Shown here one piece after another: positions 1 to 5,872 of a stretch of DNA of 7,938 nt (its first letter is position 1; the number at the start of each line of letters is the position of its first letter). The stretch is from positions 1 to 7,938 of the forward strand of contig JBFISM010000156.1 in the NCBI GenBank assembly GCA_041608535.1. The letters are read 5' to 3'. The DNA comes from JBFISM01 sp041608535 (GTDB lineage Bacteria > Actinomycetota > Acidimicrobiia > Spongiisociales > UBA5794). The notes under the pieces were generated by a model. That model ran no database searches, was not told where the DNA came from, and saw only the letters and a list, made by a program, of their open reading frames with translations. The position numbers and the translations under genes are program-made.

Positions 1-320
1 CACCCACCGACCCGGCCACAGCCTCGTCCGCTCGCCCGACCACCCTCCTTCGCCAGCATCCCCCGTTCGCCTTCGGCTCCGGCCGGGCCCCGTTCGTGAG
101 CTCCGCCAACCTCCCTTCGCCAGCATCCCCCTCCGCAATCGGCTCCGGTCGAACCGTCCGAGGCCTCCTCCGACACCCTCCCTTTGCCAGCAACCACCGC
201 CACCCACCCACCGACCCGGCCAGAGCCTCGTCCGCTCGCCCGAACGCCCTCCTTCGCCAGCAGCCACCGCGCCCACCCAACCGACCCGGACAGTCCCAGC
301 TCGATGTCGCGACACCGGCA
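1..320. repeat. Degenerate tandem repeat array, period about 67-70 bp, left end outside window
   Basis: A core close to CCTCCTTCGCCAGCA occurs four times, ending at 58, 125, 192 and 262, so the steps are 67, 67 and 70 bp. Core copies differ by a C/T change and by one extra C. The DNA between cores is also repeated. Positions 1-58 and 205-262 match over 58 bp with only about four differences, and a shorter degenerate copy of the CACCCACCGACCCGG part lies at about 270-290. The stretches after the first and second cores share a CGGCTCCGG block. The plus strand is strongly C-rich relative to G. Open frames here give only Pro/Arg/Ser-rich, low-complexity translations with no family resemblance, so I read the region as non-coding. 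The array reaches the left edge and its full length is unknown. Position 321 to the first gene at 407 is ordinary sequence with a possible promoter. Confidence 0.75.
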
Positions 321-367
321 AGCCTCGCCACCTGGGAGTAGTCGCCCCTCGCAGTCGCCTGCTGCTT

Positions 368-373
368 TAGCCT
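368..373 (+). promoter_or_regulatory. Candidate -10 element (TAGCCT) for the rimK operon
   Basis: TAGCCT fits the actinobacterial -10 pattern TANNNT and lies 39 nt upstream of the chosen GTG start at 407, which would give a leader of roughly 25-30 nt. The same hexamer sits 40 nt upstream of the ABC-importer operon. No convincing -35 hexamer is visible at 16-19 nt spacing. This is inferred from sequence only. Confidence 0.35.
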
Positions 374-406
374 CTGGGCCACGCGGTGCGGAAAGCAGGT
401 ACAACG

Positions 407-844
407 GTGAGCGTTCCCGTCATGGGATGGCGCGAATGGGTGTCGCTACCCGATTGGGGCATCACCCGGATCAAGGCAAAAATCGACACCGGGGCGCGCA
501 GCTCGGCGATCCACGCTCACGAGCTGGAGCTGTATGAGGACAACGGTCACACCATGGCGTCGTTCGAGGTGCATCCCCGGCAGCGCTCGTCGAAGGGATC
601 TGTCCATGTCGTCGCACCCGTCGTCGACGAACGCACCGTGCGTAACCCGGGAGGCCGCGCCGAGCTGCGGCCGGTGGTTCGGACGGCCATGAGCTGGCGC
701 AACGGGGTATGGCTCATCGAGCTGACCCTCACGCGCCGCGACGAGATGGGGTTCCGGTTGCTCCTGGGCCGCCAGTCGGTGCGGGGCCGGGCACTCGTCG
801 ACCCTGGTCGGTCATACGTGGGAACAAGGGAGGTAGTCAAGTGA
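407..844 (+). CDS. RimB-type 'ATP-dependent zinc protease' family protein (retropepsin-like fold)
   Basis: The 145-residue product matches the small family annotated as ATP-dependent zinc protease (RimB; Pfam Zn_protease), which has a retropepsin-like aspartyl protease fold. The typical opening GWREWVSLPDWG (7-18) is followed by the active-site-like signature KIDTGARSSAIHA (25-37), with Asp27-Thr28-Gly29. The C-terminal part has the family block LLLGRQSVRGRALVDPGRSY (118-137). No signal peptide or membrane segment is visible, so it should be cytoplasmic. The start is GTG 407: an AGG at 397-399 lies 7 nt upstream, and the family motif begins only six residues in. GTG 386 (seven residues longer) and ATG 422 are in-frame alternatives. 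Its last codons overlap the rimK start as GTGA, so the two genes are translationally coupled. In Pseudomonas, RimB is reported to act with RimK on glutamylation of ribosomal protein S6; the same role here is inferred. The peptide it cuts is not shown by the sequence. Confidence 0.85.
   Translation: MSVPVMGWREWVSLPDWGITRIKAKIDTGARSSAIHAHELELYEDNGHTMASFEVHPRQRSSKGSVHVVAPVVDERTVRNPGGRAELRPVVRTAMSWRNGVWLIELTLTRRDEMGFRLLLGRQSVRGRALVDPGRSYVGTREVVK
826..834 (+). promoter_or_regulatory. Strong ribosome binding site fixing the rimK start
   Basis: AAGGGAGGT ends 6 nt before GTG 841 and lies inside the end of the upstream gene. It is the strongest Shine-Dalgarno match in the window and supports GTG 841 as the true start, rather than the in-frame ATG at 709, which would overlap the protease gene by 136 bp. 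Confidence 0.8.
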
Positions 845-1743
845 GGATCGGCATTCTGTCACGGCGGGCATCGCTGTATTCGACGTCACGACTGTATGAC
901 GCCGCACTCGAGCGAGGGCACGATGTGAAGGTGATCGACTACCTCCGCGCCTACATGGATATCACGTCCGCCAAACCGACCGTGCTCTTTCGTGGACATC
1001 CCGTCGAGTTCGATGCCGTCGTCCCGAGGATCGGCGCCACGTACACCTTCTACGGTGCGTCGATCGTTCGCCAGTTCGAGGTCATGGGGGTGTACTCGGT
1101 GAACGAGTCCCAGGCCATCACCCGCTCACGCGACAAGCTGCGGTCCGTCCAGATCATGGCGCGGGCCGGCATTGGCCTGCCGATCACCGGATTCGCCCAC
1201 GCCACGCAGGACATCGAAGGTCTGCTCGACGTGGTCGGTGGACCTCCCGTCGTGGTCAAGCTGCTCGAAGGCACCCAAGGACTTGGCGTTGTGCTTGCCG
1301 AAACCCGTAAGGCGGCCGAGTCGGTCATCGGGGCGTTCCGCCAGCTGGACGCCAACATCCTCGTGCAAGAGTTCATCGCCGAAGCCGGCGGCGCCGACAT
1401 CCGGGCATTCGTCGTCGGCAACCGCGTCGTCGCCGCGATGCGCCGGCAGGGAGCAGCCGGGGAGTTCCGCTCCAACTTGCACCGGGGCGGCACGGCCGAA
1501 AACGTCAAGCTCAGCCCCAAGGAGCGGGCCACTGCGGTCAAGGCGGCGAGGACGATGGGGCTCAGCGTGGCGGGCGTCGACCTCATTCAATCCGACCGAG
1601 GCCCGCTCGTGCTCGAGGTGAATTCGTCACCGGGCCTGGAGGGCATCGAGAAGGCTTCGGGGCTCGACGTTGCTGGGATGATCATCGAGCACATCGAGAA
1701 GAATGCCAAACCGGGTAGGACCCGTGACGCTGTCAAGATTTGA
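841..1743 (+). CDS. rimK: RimK family alpha-L-glutamate ligase (ATP-grasp)
   Basis: An ATP-grasp ligase of 300 residues, the same length as E. coli RimK, which adds glutamates to the C-terminus of ribosomal protein S6 using ATP. The N-terminal domain opens with MRIGILSRR. Lys99 and Lys140 (VVVKLLEGTQGLGVVLAET, from 137) are in the positions of the ATP-binding lysines. ILVQEFI (173-179) supplies the adenine-binding strand and hinge. Residues 209-217 (FRSNLHRGG) are the RimK hallmark. Metal ligands are expected at Asp247 or nearby, Glu259 and Asn261 within VLEVNSSPGLEGIEK (257-271). All key motifs are intact, so it should be active. It overlaps the upstream protease by 4 bp (GTGA) and the downstream hydrolase by about 41 bp, giving one operon. 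The S6 gene is not in the window, so S6 as substrate rests on family knowledge. Related ligases act on other acceptors, such as LysX/ArgX and N-acetylaspartylglutamate synthase, so a small-molecule acceptor is possible. Confidence 0.92.
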   Translation: MRIGILSRRASLYSTSRLYDAALERGHDVKVIDYLRAYMDITSAKPTVLFRGHPVEFDAVVPRIGATYTFYGASIVRQFEVMGVYSVNESQAITRSRDKLRSVQIMARAGIGLPITGFAHATQDIEGLLDVVGGPPVVVKLLEGTQGLGVVLAETRKAAESVIGAFRQLDANILVQEFIAEAGGADIRAFVVGNRVVAAMRRQGAAGEFRSNLHRGGTAENVKLSPKERATAVKAARTMGLSVAGVDLIQSDRGPLVLEVNSSPGLEGIEKASGLDVAGMIIEHIEKNAKPGRTRDAVKI

Positions 1744-2695
1744 GCGGGACAACCGTACGATCGTGGTCGGGGGCCAACCGGTCGCGCCCGGCCGCCGCAA
1801 AGCCATCGAACTCGAGTTCGCCCGTCTGCCCACCGGGGGCCGGGCGGCTTTGCCAATCGTGGTGCTCAACGGTCGCAAACCGGGGCCGGAGGTGTGGCTG
1901 AGCGGCGCCATCCACGGCGACGAGCTCAACGGCACGGCCATTGTGCGCGAAGTGATGCGTCGCATCGACACACGTCAGCTCCGGGGTGCCATTCTCGCCG
2001 TCCCCATCGTCAACGTGCTCGGCTTCATGAACGGCTCCCGCTACCTCCCGGATCGGCGTGACCTCAATCGGATGTTTCCCGGATCGAAGCGGGGATCCTT
2101 GGGCGCTCGCCTCGCCCGACTGCTCATGGACGAAGTGGTGGCGCCGTGCAGCGTCGGCATCGATCTGCACACGGGCACCAACCACCGCACGAACGTGCCC
2201 CAGATTCGTGCCGATCTCGACGACCCGGCCACCAGGAAGATGGCCCTTGCCTTCGGCACGCCGTTCGTCGTGCATGCCCGAGTACGTGACGGTTCGCTGC
2301 GCCAGGCGGCGGCGGAACGGGGCATACCGGTGCTCGTGTACGAGGGCGGGGAAGCGCACCGCTTCGATGCCGACGCGGTGCGCGCCGGGGTGAACGGGGT
2401 GTTGCGCACCTTGGGGGCGCTGGACATGATCGATGTGGCGATCGACGCTCCGGTTGCGGAGCCGATCGAGGTGCGCAAGTTGCAGTGGGTTCGCGCCCGG
2501 CGTGGCGGAATCGCCACGATGCAGGTTTCGGTCGGCGATCCCGTGGCCAAGGGTGATCCCATCGGCGACATCTCCGACGCCACGGCTTCTCGCGCCTCCG
2601 TGGTGAGGGCGCCGGCCGATGGTTGGATCGTCGGTCTGTCCCTCAATCCGGTGGTCAACCCGGGCGATGCCCTCGCCAACGTGGCAGTTGGTTGA
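1703..2695 (+). CDS. AstE/aspartoacylase (ASPA) family zinc hydrolase, M14-like
   Basis: A 330-residue member of the succinylglutamate desuccinylase/aspartoacylase family, zinc enzymes that cleave an amide next to a carboxylated amino acid. Zinc ligands are His71 and Glu74 in SGAIHGDELNG and His156 in GIDLHTGT. The substrate-binding block RRDLNRMFPG covers 118-127, and the expected catalytic glutamate is Glu214 in LVYEGGEA. A C-terminal domain from about 255 looks like a barrel-sandwich (lipoyl-like) fold, with G-D-P-V-A-K-G-D at 278-285 and a matching second half APADGWIV (303-310), as in many AstE-like proteins. No signal peptide is seen. The start at ATG 1703 overlaps rimK by 41 bp; GTG 1724, preceded by GGTAGGA at only 3 nt, is a second choice and removes seven residues. 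Being the third gene in the rimK operon suggests that it removes or trims an amide-linked amino acid made by RimK, but its substrate cannot be read from sequence. Confidence 0.88.
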   Translation: MPNRVGPVTLSRFERDNRTIVVGGQPVAPGRRKAIELEFARLPTGGRAALPIVVLNGRKPGPEVWLSGAIHGDELNGTAIVREVMRRIDTRQLRGAILAVPIVNVLGFMNGSRYLPDRRDLNRMFPGSKRGSLGARLARLLMDEVVAPCSVGIDLHTGTNHRTNVPQIRADLDDPATRKMALAFGTPFVVHARVRDGSLRQAAAERGIPVLVYEGGEAHRFDADAVRAGVNGVLRTLGALDMIDVAIDAPVAEPIEVRKLQWVRARRGGIATMQVSVGDPVAKGDPIGDISDATASRASVVRAPADGWIVGLSLNPVVNPGDALANVAVG

Positions 2696-2734
2696 TCGGC
2701 GGGGCTCGGTCCTGCGGGTGCATACGGACGATCT

Positions 2735-2899
2735 CCCGGCGATGCTGTCGAGCAGCGGTTGGATGCGATGGCGAAAGCGCTCGTCGGCGGCGATGGCGCG
2801 TCGGCAGTGGTCATCGGCGGCCTGATCGTTTCCAAGACCTCGGTGCGCAATCGCCAGAAATCGATGGGTTTCGAAGAGATCAATGGGTGAGCGGAGCAT
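2735..2899 (-). pseudogene. Possible remnant of a TPR protein in the convergent gap
   Basis: On the minus strand, 55 codons from ATG 2899 give a product whose residues 15-40 resemble a tetratricopeptide repeat: LAIAHRGLGND, then an A-A pair, then CRRAIAAD, which fits the L-x-x-A-x-x-x-L-G spacing followed by A-[IL]-x-x-D. A partial second helix follows (RHRIQPLLDSIAG). There is no stop nearby: the frame runs on antisense through the hydrolase gene in matching codon phase, where stops are rare in high-GC DNA, so the downstream extension is probably a shadow. There is no clear ribosome binding site. A real short gene, a decayed fragment or chance are all possible. The rest of 2696-2995 holds nothing I recognise. 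Confidence 0.25.
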
Positions 2900-2995
2900 G
2901 GTGAGACCCTGGGGTAGTTCTGGGCAGCGTGGAGGAGTAGCGGAATCCGCCGCGGGCCGGCCCCCCATGGCAACGGGTGGCGTGCGAGGAAAGGG

Positions 2996-3475
2996 TCAGA
3001 CGGGACGGCGGCGGCGTGACGAGATCACTCCGGTGTTGAAGCCACCTAGATGCAACTTGCCGGAGAAGCGGGCGTGTTCGATCTTGAGACAGCGATCCTG
3101 GACCACCTCGAGACCGGCGGCAGCAGCCCGAGCGGCTGCCTGCTCATGACGGAGACCGAGCTGGAACCACACGACCTTGGCGCCGACCTCGATGGCCTCC
3201 TCGACAACACCGGGTATCGCGTCTTCCCGCCGGAAGATGTCGACGATGTCCGGCACCTCGGGGAGATCACGGAGCGACGGGTAACACGTCAAACCCAGCA
3301 CCTCGTCGTAGGCCGGGTTCACCGGGTAGACCCGCATCGGGGTGCGTACCAGGTAGGTGGCGACGAAATTGGAGGAACGTATCGGGTTCGCCGACACCCC
3401 CACGAGCGCCGCCGATTCTGCGTTCTGGATGATGCGGAGTCGGTCGACCGCCGTCGCCTCGGTGACCACGGTCAT
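2996..3475 (-). CDS. CoA-binding Rossmann domain protein (YccU-like, CoA_binding_2)
   Basis: The product has 159 residues, the usual size for single-domain CoA-binding proteins of the YccU type. An N-terminal Rossmann strand with AALVGVSANPIRSSN (22-36) carries the nucleotide-binding loop. Further family blocks are RVYPVNPAYDEVLG (48-61), PDIVDIFRR (75-83), KVVWFQLGLRHEQAA (100-114) and the end block HARFSGKLHLGGFNTGVISS (134-153). The tail is a basic RRRR stretch. The biochemical role of the family is unknown beyond binding CoA in structures. Its ATG overlaps the stop of the sulfhydrylase gene by one base (TGATG), so it is translated from the same message and is likely coupled. A link to acyl-CoA-dependent homoserine acetylation, which makes the sulfhydrylase substrate, is tempting but only inference. 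Confidence 0.88.
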   Translation of the reverse strand: MTVVTEATAVDRLRIIQNAESAALVGVSANPIRSSNFVATYLVRTPMRVYPVNPAYDEVLGLTCYPSLRDLPEVPDIVDIFRREDAIPGVVEEAIEVGAKVVWFQLGLRHEQAAARAAAAGLEVVQDRCLKIEHARFSGKLHLGGFNTGVISSRRRRPV

Positions 3476-4767
3476 CAGCGCAGCGCCTGATCGAGGTCGC
3501 GCACGATGTCTTCGATCGTCTCGATACCCACGGAGATGCGGATCATGTCATCCCCAACACCGGCGGCGGCTCGTTCTTCCACCGGAACCTGCTGATGCGT
3601 GGTCGACGCCGGATGGATCACCAGCGTCTTGGCGTCGCCGACGTTGGCCAGGTGCGACGCCAGCTCGACGTTCTCGATGAAGCGAACCCCTGCCTCGAAA
3701 CCACCCTTGAGACCGAAGGTGAAGATCGCTCCCGGTCCCTCCGGGGTGTATTTCGCCGCCAGTTCGGTCCAGGGGTTCTCGGCGAATATCGGGAAACTGA
3801 TCCAGTCGACGGCACGGTGGTTGTGCAGGAACTCCGCCACGGCGCGGGCGTTGGCGACGTGCTGCCTCATTCGTAGTGGCAGCGTCTCGAGCCCGACGAG
3901 CATGAGGAACGAGTTGAACGGCGAGAGCGAAGCACCGACATCGCGGAGCAACTCGACGCGTGCCCGGGTGAGATACGCGTACTCGCGGAAGTTCTCCCAG
4001 AACTGAAGATCGTGATAGGCGGGTGACGGTTCGACGAGTAACGGGAAGTTGCCGTTGTCGTAGGGGAAGGTGCCCGCCTCGACGATAACGCCCCCGATGA
4101 CGAGCCCGTGACCACCGATGAATTTCGTGGCCGAATAGACCACGATGTCGGCGCCGTGCTCGATCGGCCGGCACAGATACGGCGTGGCGAACGTGTTGTC
4201 GACAACGAGCGGGATCCCATGGCTGTGCGCCATGTCCGCGTAGGTGCGGATGTCGAGGATGTCGCAGCGCGGGTTGCCGATCGTCTCGCCGTAGAGAGCC
4301 TTCGTCTTGTCGGTGATGGCGGCCTCGACCGCGTCCGGGTCGCCGAAGTCGACGAAGGTGACATCGATGCCCATGCGCCGCAACGTGACGTCGAACTGGG
4401 TGAAGGTGCCCCCGTACAAAGAGCGCGACGCCACCACCTCGTCACCCTTGGCGGCGAGGGCGAGAATGGAGATGAGCTGGGCCGCCTGCCCGGATGCCGT
4501 AGCGACGGCTCCCAGTCCGCCGTCCAGCGATGCCATGCGTTCCTCGAAGGCTGCCGTGGTGGGATTGCCGATCCGGGTGTAGATGTTGCCGTAGGTCTGC
4601 AGTGCAAAGAGATCCGCCGCCTGTTGCGCATCCTCGAACACGAACGACGTGGTGGCATAGATGGGCATCGCTCTGGCGCCCGTCTCCGGATCCGGTTGCT
4701 GTCCGGCATGGATCGCTCTCGTGTCGAATCCGTAGACCTGGTGGTCGGCTGCTCTGCGCTCGCTCAT
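3475..4767 (-). CDS. metY: O-acetylhomoserine sulfhydrylase (aminocarboxypropyltransferase), PLP-dependent
   Basis: A Cys/Met metabolism PLP enzyme of 430 residues. It joins O-acetylhomoserine with sulfide to give homocysteine and acetate, the direct sulfhydrylation route to methionine. The length is typical of the sulfhydrylases and longer than the roughly 380-400 residues of cystathionine gamma-synthase. Visible motifs are PIYATTSFVFEDAQQAADLF (35-54), the phosphate-binding YTRIGNPT (63-70), ATASGQAA (89-96), the cofactor aspartate in PLVVDNTFATPY (186-197) and the Schiff-base Lys215 in YSATKFIGGHG (211-221). The C-terminal block LVIHPASTTH (382-391) and RISVGIETIEDI (410-421) are standard for the family. 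ATG 4767 has only a GGGG close upstream, a weak ribosome site. The gene faces away from the importer operon across an 87-bp gap and is followed by the coupled CoA-binding gene. O-succinylhomoserine use (MetZ) is less likely given length and motifs but not excluded. Confidence 0.93.
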   Translation of the reverse strand: MSERRAADHQVYGFDTRAIHAGQQPDPETGARAMPIYATTSFVFEDAQQAADLFALQTYGNIYTRIGNPTTAAFEERMASLDGGLGAVATASGQAAQLISILALAAKGDEVVASRSLYGGTFTQFDVTLRRMGIDVTFVDFGDPDAVEAAITDKTKALYGETIGNPRCDILDIRTYADMAHSHGIPLVVDNTFATPYLCRPIEHGADIVVYSATKFIGGHGLVIGGVIVEAGTFPYDNGNFPLLVEPSPAYHDLQFWENFREYAYLTRARVELLRDVGASLSPFNSFLMLVGLETLPLRMRQHVANARAVAEFLHNHRAVDWISFPIFAENPWTELAAKYTPEGPGAIFTFGLKGGFEAGVRFIENVELASHLANVGDAKTLVIHPASTTHQQVPVEERAAAGVGDDMIRISVGIETIEDIVRDLDQALR

Positions 4768-4854
4768 CGCCCCATTGTGTCACCGATCCGGCCGGGCGGA
4801 GGCGGGTGCATCGCTAGCCTTCGACCGGTTCCAGATCAGGGAGAAGGAACGATC
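4768..4854. promoter_or_regulatory. Divergent intergenic region between metY and the ABC importer operon
   Basis: These 87 bp must hold both outward promoters, unless metY is read from elsewhere. On the plus strand a TAGCCT sits at 4815-4820. On the minus strand CACAAT (4779-4774) lies 7 nt before the metY ATG, which would fit a leaderless transcript, though it lacks the TA of a good -10. No operator palindrome and no S-box-type riboswitch could be recognised; the space is too short for most riboswitches. Confidence 0.4.
4815..4820 (+). promoter_or_regulatory. Candidate -10 element (TAGCCT) for the ABC importer operon
   Basis: TAGCCT fits TANNNT and begins 40 nt before the GTG start at 4855, giving a predicted leader of about 28 nt that contains the ribosome site AAGGA (4844-4848). 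It is the same hexamer at the same distance as upstream of the rimK operon. No matching -35 box is evident. Confidence 0.4.
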
Positions 4855-5853
4855 GTGAAACGACTGACACTCCTCTTGCTGGCGCTCGCGCTGATAGCGG
4901 CCGGTTGCGGCGACGACGACGGCGGCGCCACAGATGCGCCGGACACCACCGCCGCCGCTACCACGGACGCGCCTGACACCACGGCTGCCGCCGACACCAC
5001 CGTTGCTCCGGAGACGACGGCCGCCCCCGATACGACCGCCACAACGGACACCACCGCCGCCCCGGACACGACGGCGGCTGCGGCAGGGTGCACGGTGGAC
5101 AATTTGAATCTCGTGACTCCGAGCACTCTCACGGTGGCCACAGGTGACCCTGCGTTCCCGCCGTGGGTGGGCGACGACGACAACTTCGACGATCCAACTT
5201 CGAAGACCGGCTTTGAGGCAGCGCTGGTCTACGAGATCGCCAACGAGCTCGGATTCAGCGACGACCAAGTGGTCTGGACCCGGATCGGATTCAACGAAGC
5301 CATCGCTCCCGGCCCAAAGGATTGGGACTTCAACATCCAGCAGTACTCGATCACGCCGGAGCGCGACGAGGTCGTCGACTTCTCCAACCCGTACTACACC
5401 ACCCGGCAGGCGCTGGTGGTGAAGGCGGGGAGCGAGTACGAAAACGTGACAACCGTGGAGGAGCTGAGGGGCGCCAAGCTGGGCGCTCAGATCGGCACCA
5501 CGAGCCTCGACTTCATCGAGGAGGTCATCCAGCCCGACGAGCAGCCCAATGTGTACGACGAGAACGTCGACGTGGAGGCCGCCATGAACGCCGGTCAGAT
5601 CGAGGGTCTGGTCGTCGATCTTCCCACGGCCTACTTCGTGGTCGCCGCGCAGGTGACAGATGGGGTCATCGCCGGTCAATTCGAGGCCGAGGCGGCCGAA
5701 CCGGACAACTTCGGCATGCTGTTCGCAGACGGCAACCCGCTGGTCGAGTGTGTCAACGAGGCGCTGGAGGCCATCCGAGCCGACGGACGCCTGCAGACGC
5801 TCGAGGACACCTGGCTGACCCAGGACGGTGCCATCCCGATCATCACGGGCTGA
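4855..5853 (+). CDS. Amino acid ABC transporter substrate-binding lipoprotein (SBP family 3)
   Basis: A 332-residue secreted lipoprotein that captures the substrate of the importer. Residues 1-17 form a short lipoprotein signal, with Lys2-Arg3, a leucine-rich core and the lipobox IAAGC, so Cys18 should be the lipid anchor. An acidic GDDDGG follows, then a repetitive Thr/Ala/Asp/Pro linker to about 77. The family 3 binding domain covers about 90-325: a first lobe opening TVATGDPAFPPWV (93-105), the signature SITPERDEVVDFSNPYY (165-181), then VEELRGAKLGAQIGTTS (201-217), and VVDLPTAYF (253-261), where a substrate-contacting aspartate is expected. Cys79 and Cys299 might form a disulfide. GTG 4855 is chosen because it starts the signal peptide and has AAGGA 6 nt upstream; the frame is open further upstream but that part is antisense to metY. 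The exact amino acid carried is not readable; a polar amino acid is the family default. Confidence 0.92.
   Translation: MKRLTLLLLALALIAAGCGDDDGGATDAPDTTAAATTDAPDTTAAADTTVAPETTAAPDTTATTDTTAAPDTTAAAAGCTVDNLNLVTPSTLTVATGDPAFPPWVGDDDNFDDPTSKTGFEAALVYEIANELGFSDDQVVWTRIGFNEAIAPGPKDWDFNIQQYSITPERDEVVDFSNPYYTTRQALVVKAGSEYENVTTVEELRGAKLGAQIGTTSLDFIEEVIQPDEQPNVYDENVDVEAAMNAGQIEGLVVDLPTAYFVVAAQVTDGVIAGQFEAEAAEPDNFGMLFADGNPLVECVNEALEAIRADGRLQTLEDTWLTQDGAIPIITG
4930..5085 (+). repeat. In-frame repeat encoding the Thr/Ala/Asp/Pro linker
   Basis: About 50 codons repeat variants of DTTAA, APDTT and APETT (residues 26-77 of the lipoprotein), with synonymous changes between copies, so the protein pattern is kept more strictly than the DNA. 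It likely acts as a flexible, extracellular, possibly glycosylated spacer between the lipid anchor and the binding domain. Such repeats often vary in copy number. Confidence 0.8.
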
Positions 5854-5872
5854 TGGCGCTGTTCCCCACACG

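Noticed and set aside
1..262. Repeat array considered as a CRISPR
   Set aside because: The 67-70 bp period is as a whole repeated, the stretches between cores resemble each other, the repeats are degenerate, and there is no cas gene or leader in view.
96..537. Two overlapping plus-strand open frames in the repeat region
   Set aside because: Their products are Pro/Arg/Ser-rich low complexity, arise from the tandem repeat, differ in frame, and the second runs into the protease gene. No family resemblance.
2954..2963. GGGCCGGCCC palindrome in the gap before the CoA-binding gene stop, as a terminator or operator
   Set aside because: There is no loop and no T-rich tail, and short GC palindromes are expected by chance at this base composition.
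1733..2968. A 411-codon minus-strand frame antisense to the hydrolase gene
   Set aside because: It uses the same codon boundaries as the well-supported hydrolase, where stops are rare in high-GC DNA. Only its first part, outside that gene, has any TPR resemblance and is listed separately.
4108..4854. N-terminal extension of the binding-protein frame to 581 residues
   Set aside because: The extension is antisense to metY. A signal peptide with lipobox and a ribosome site mark GTG 4855 as the start.
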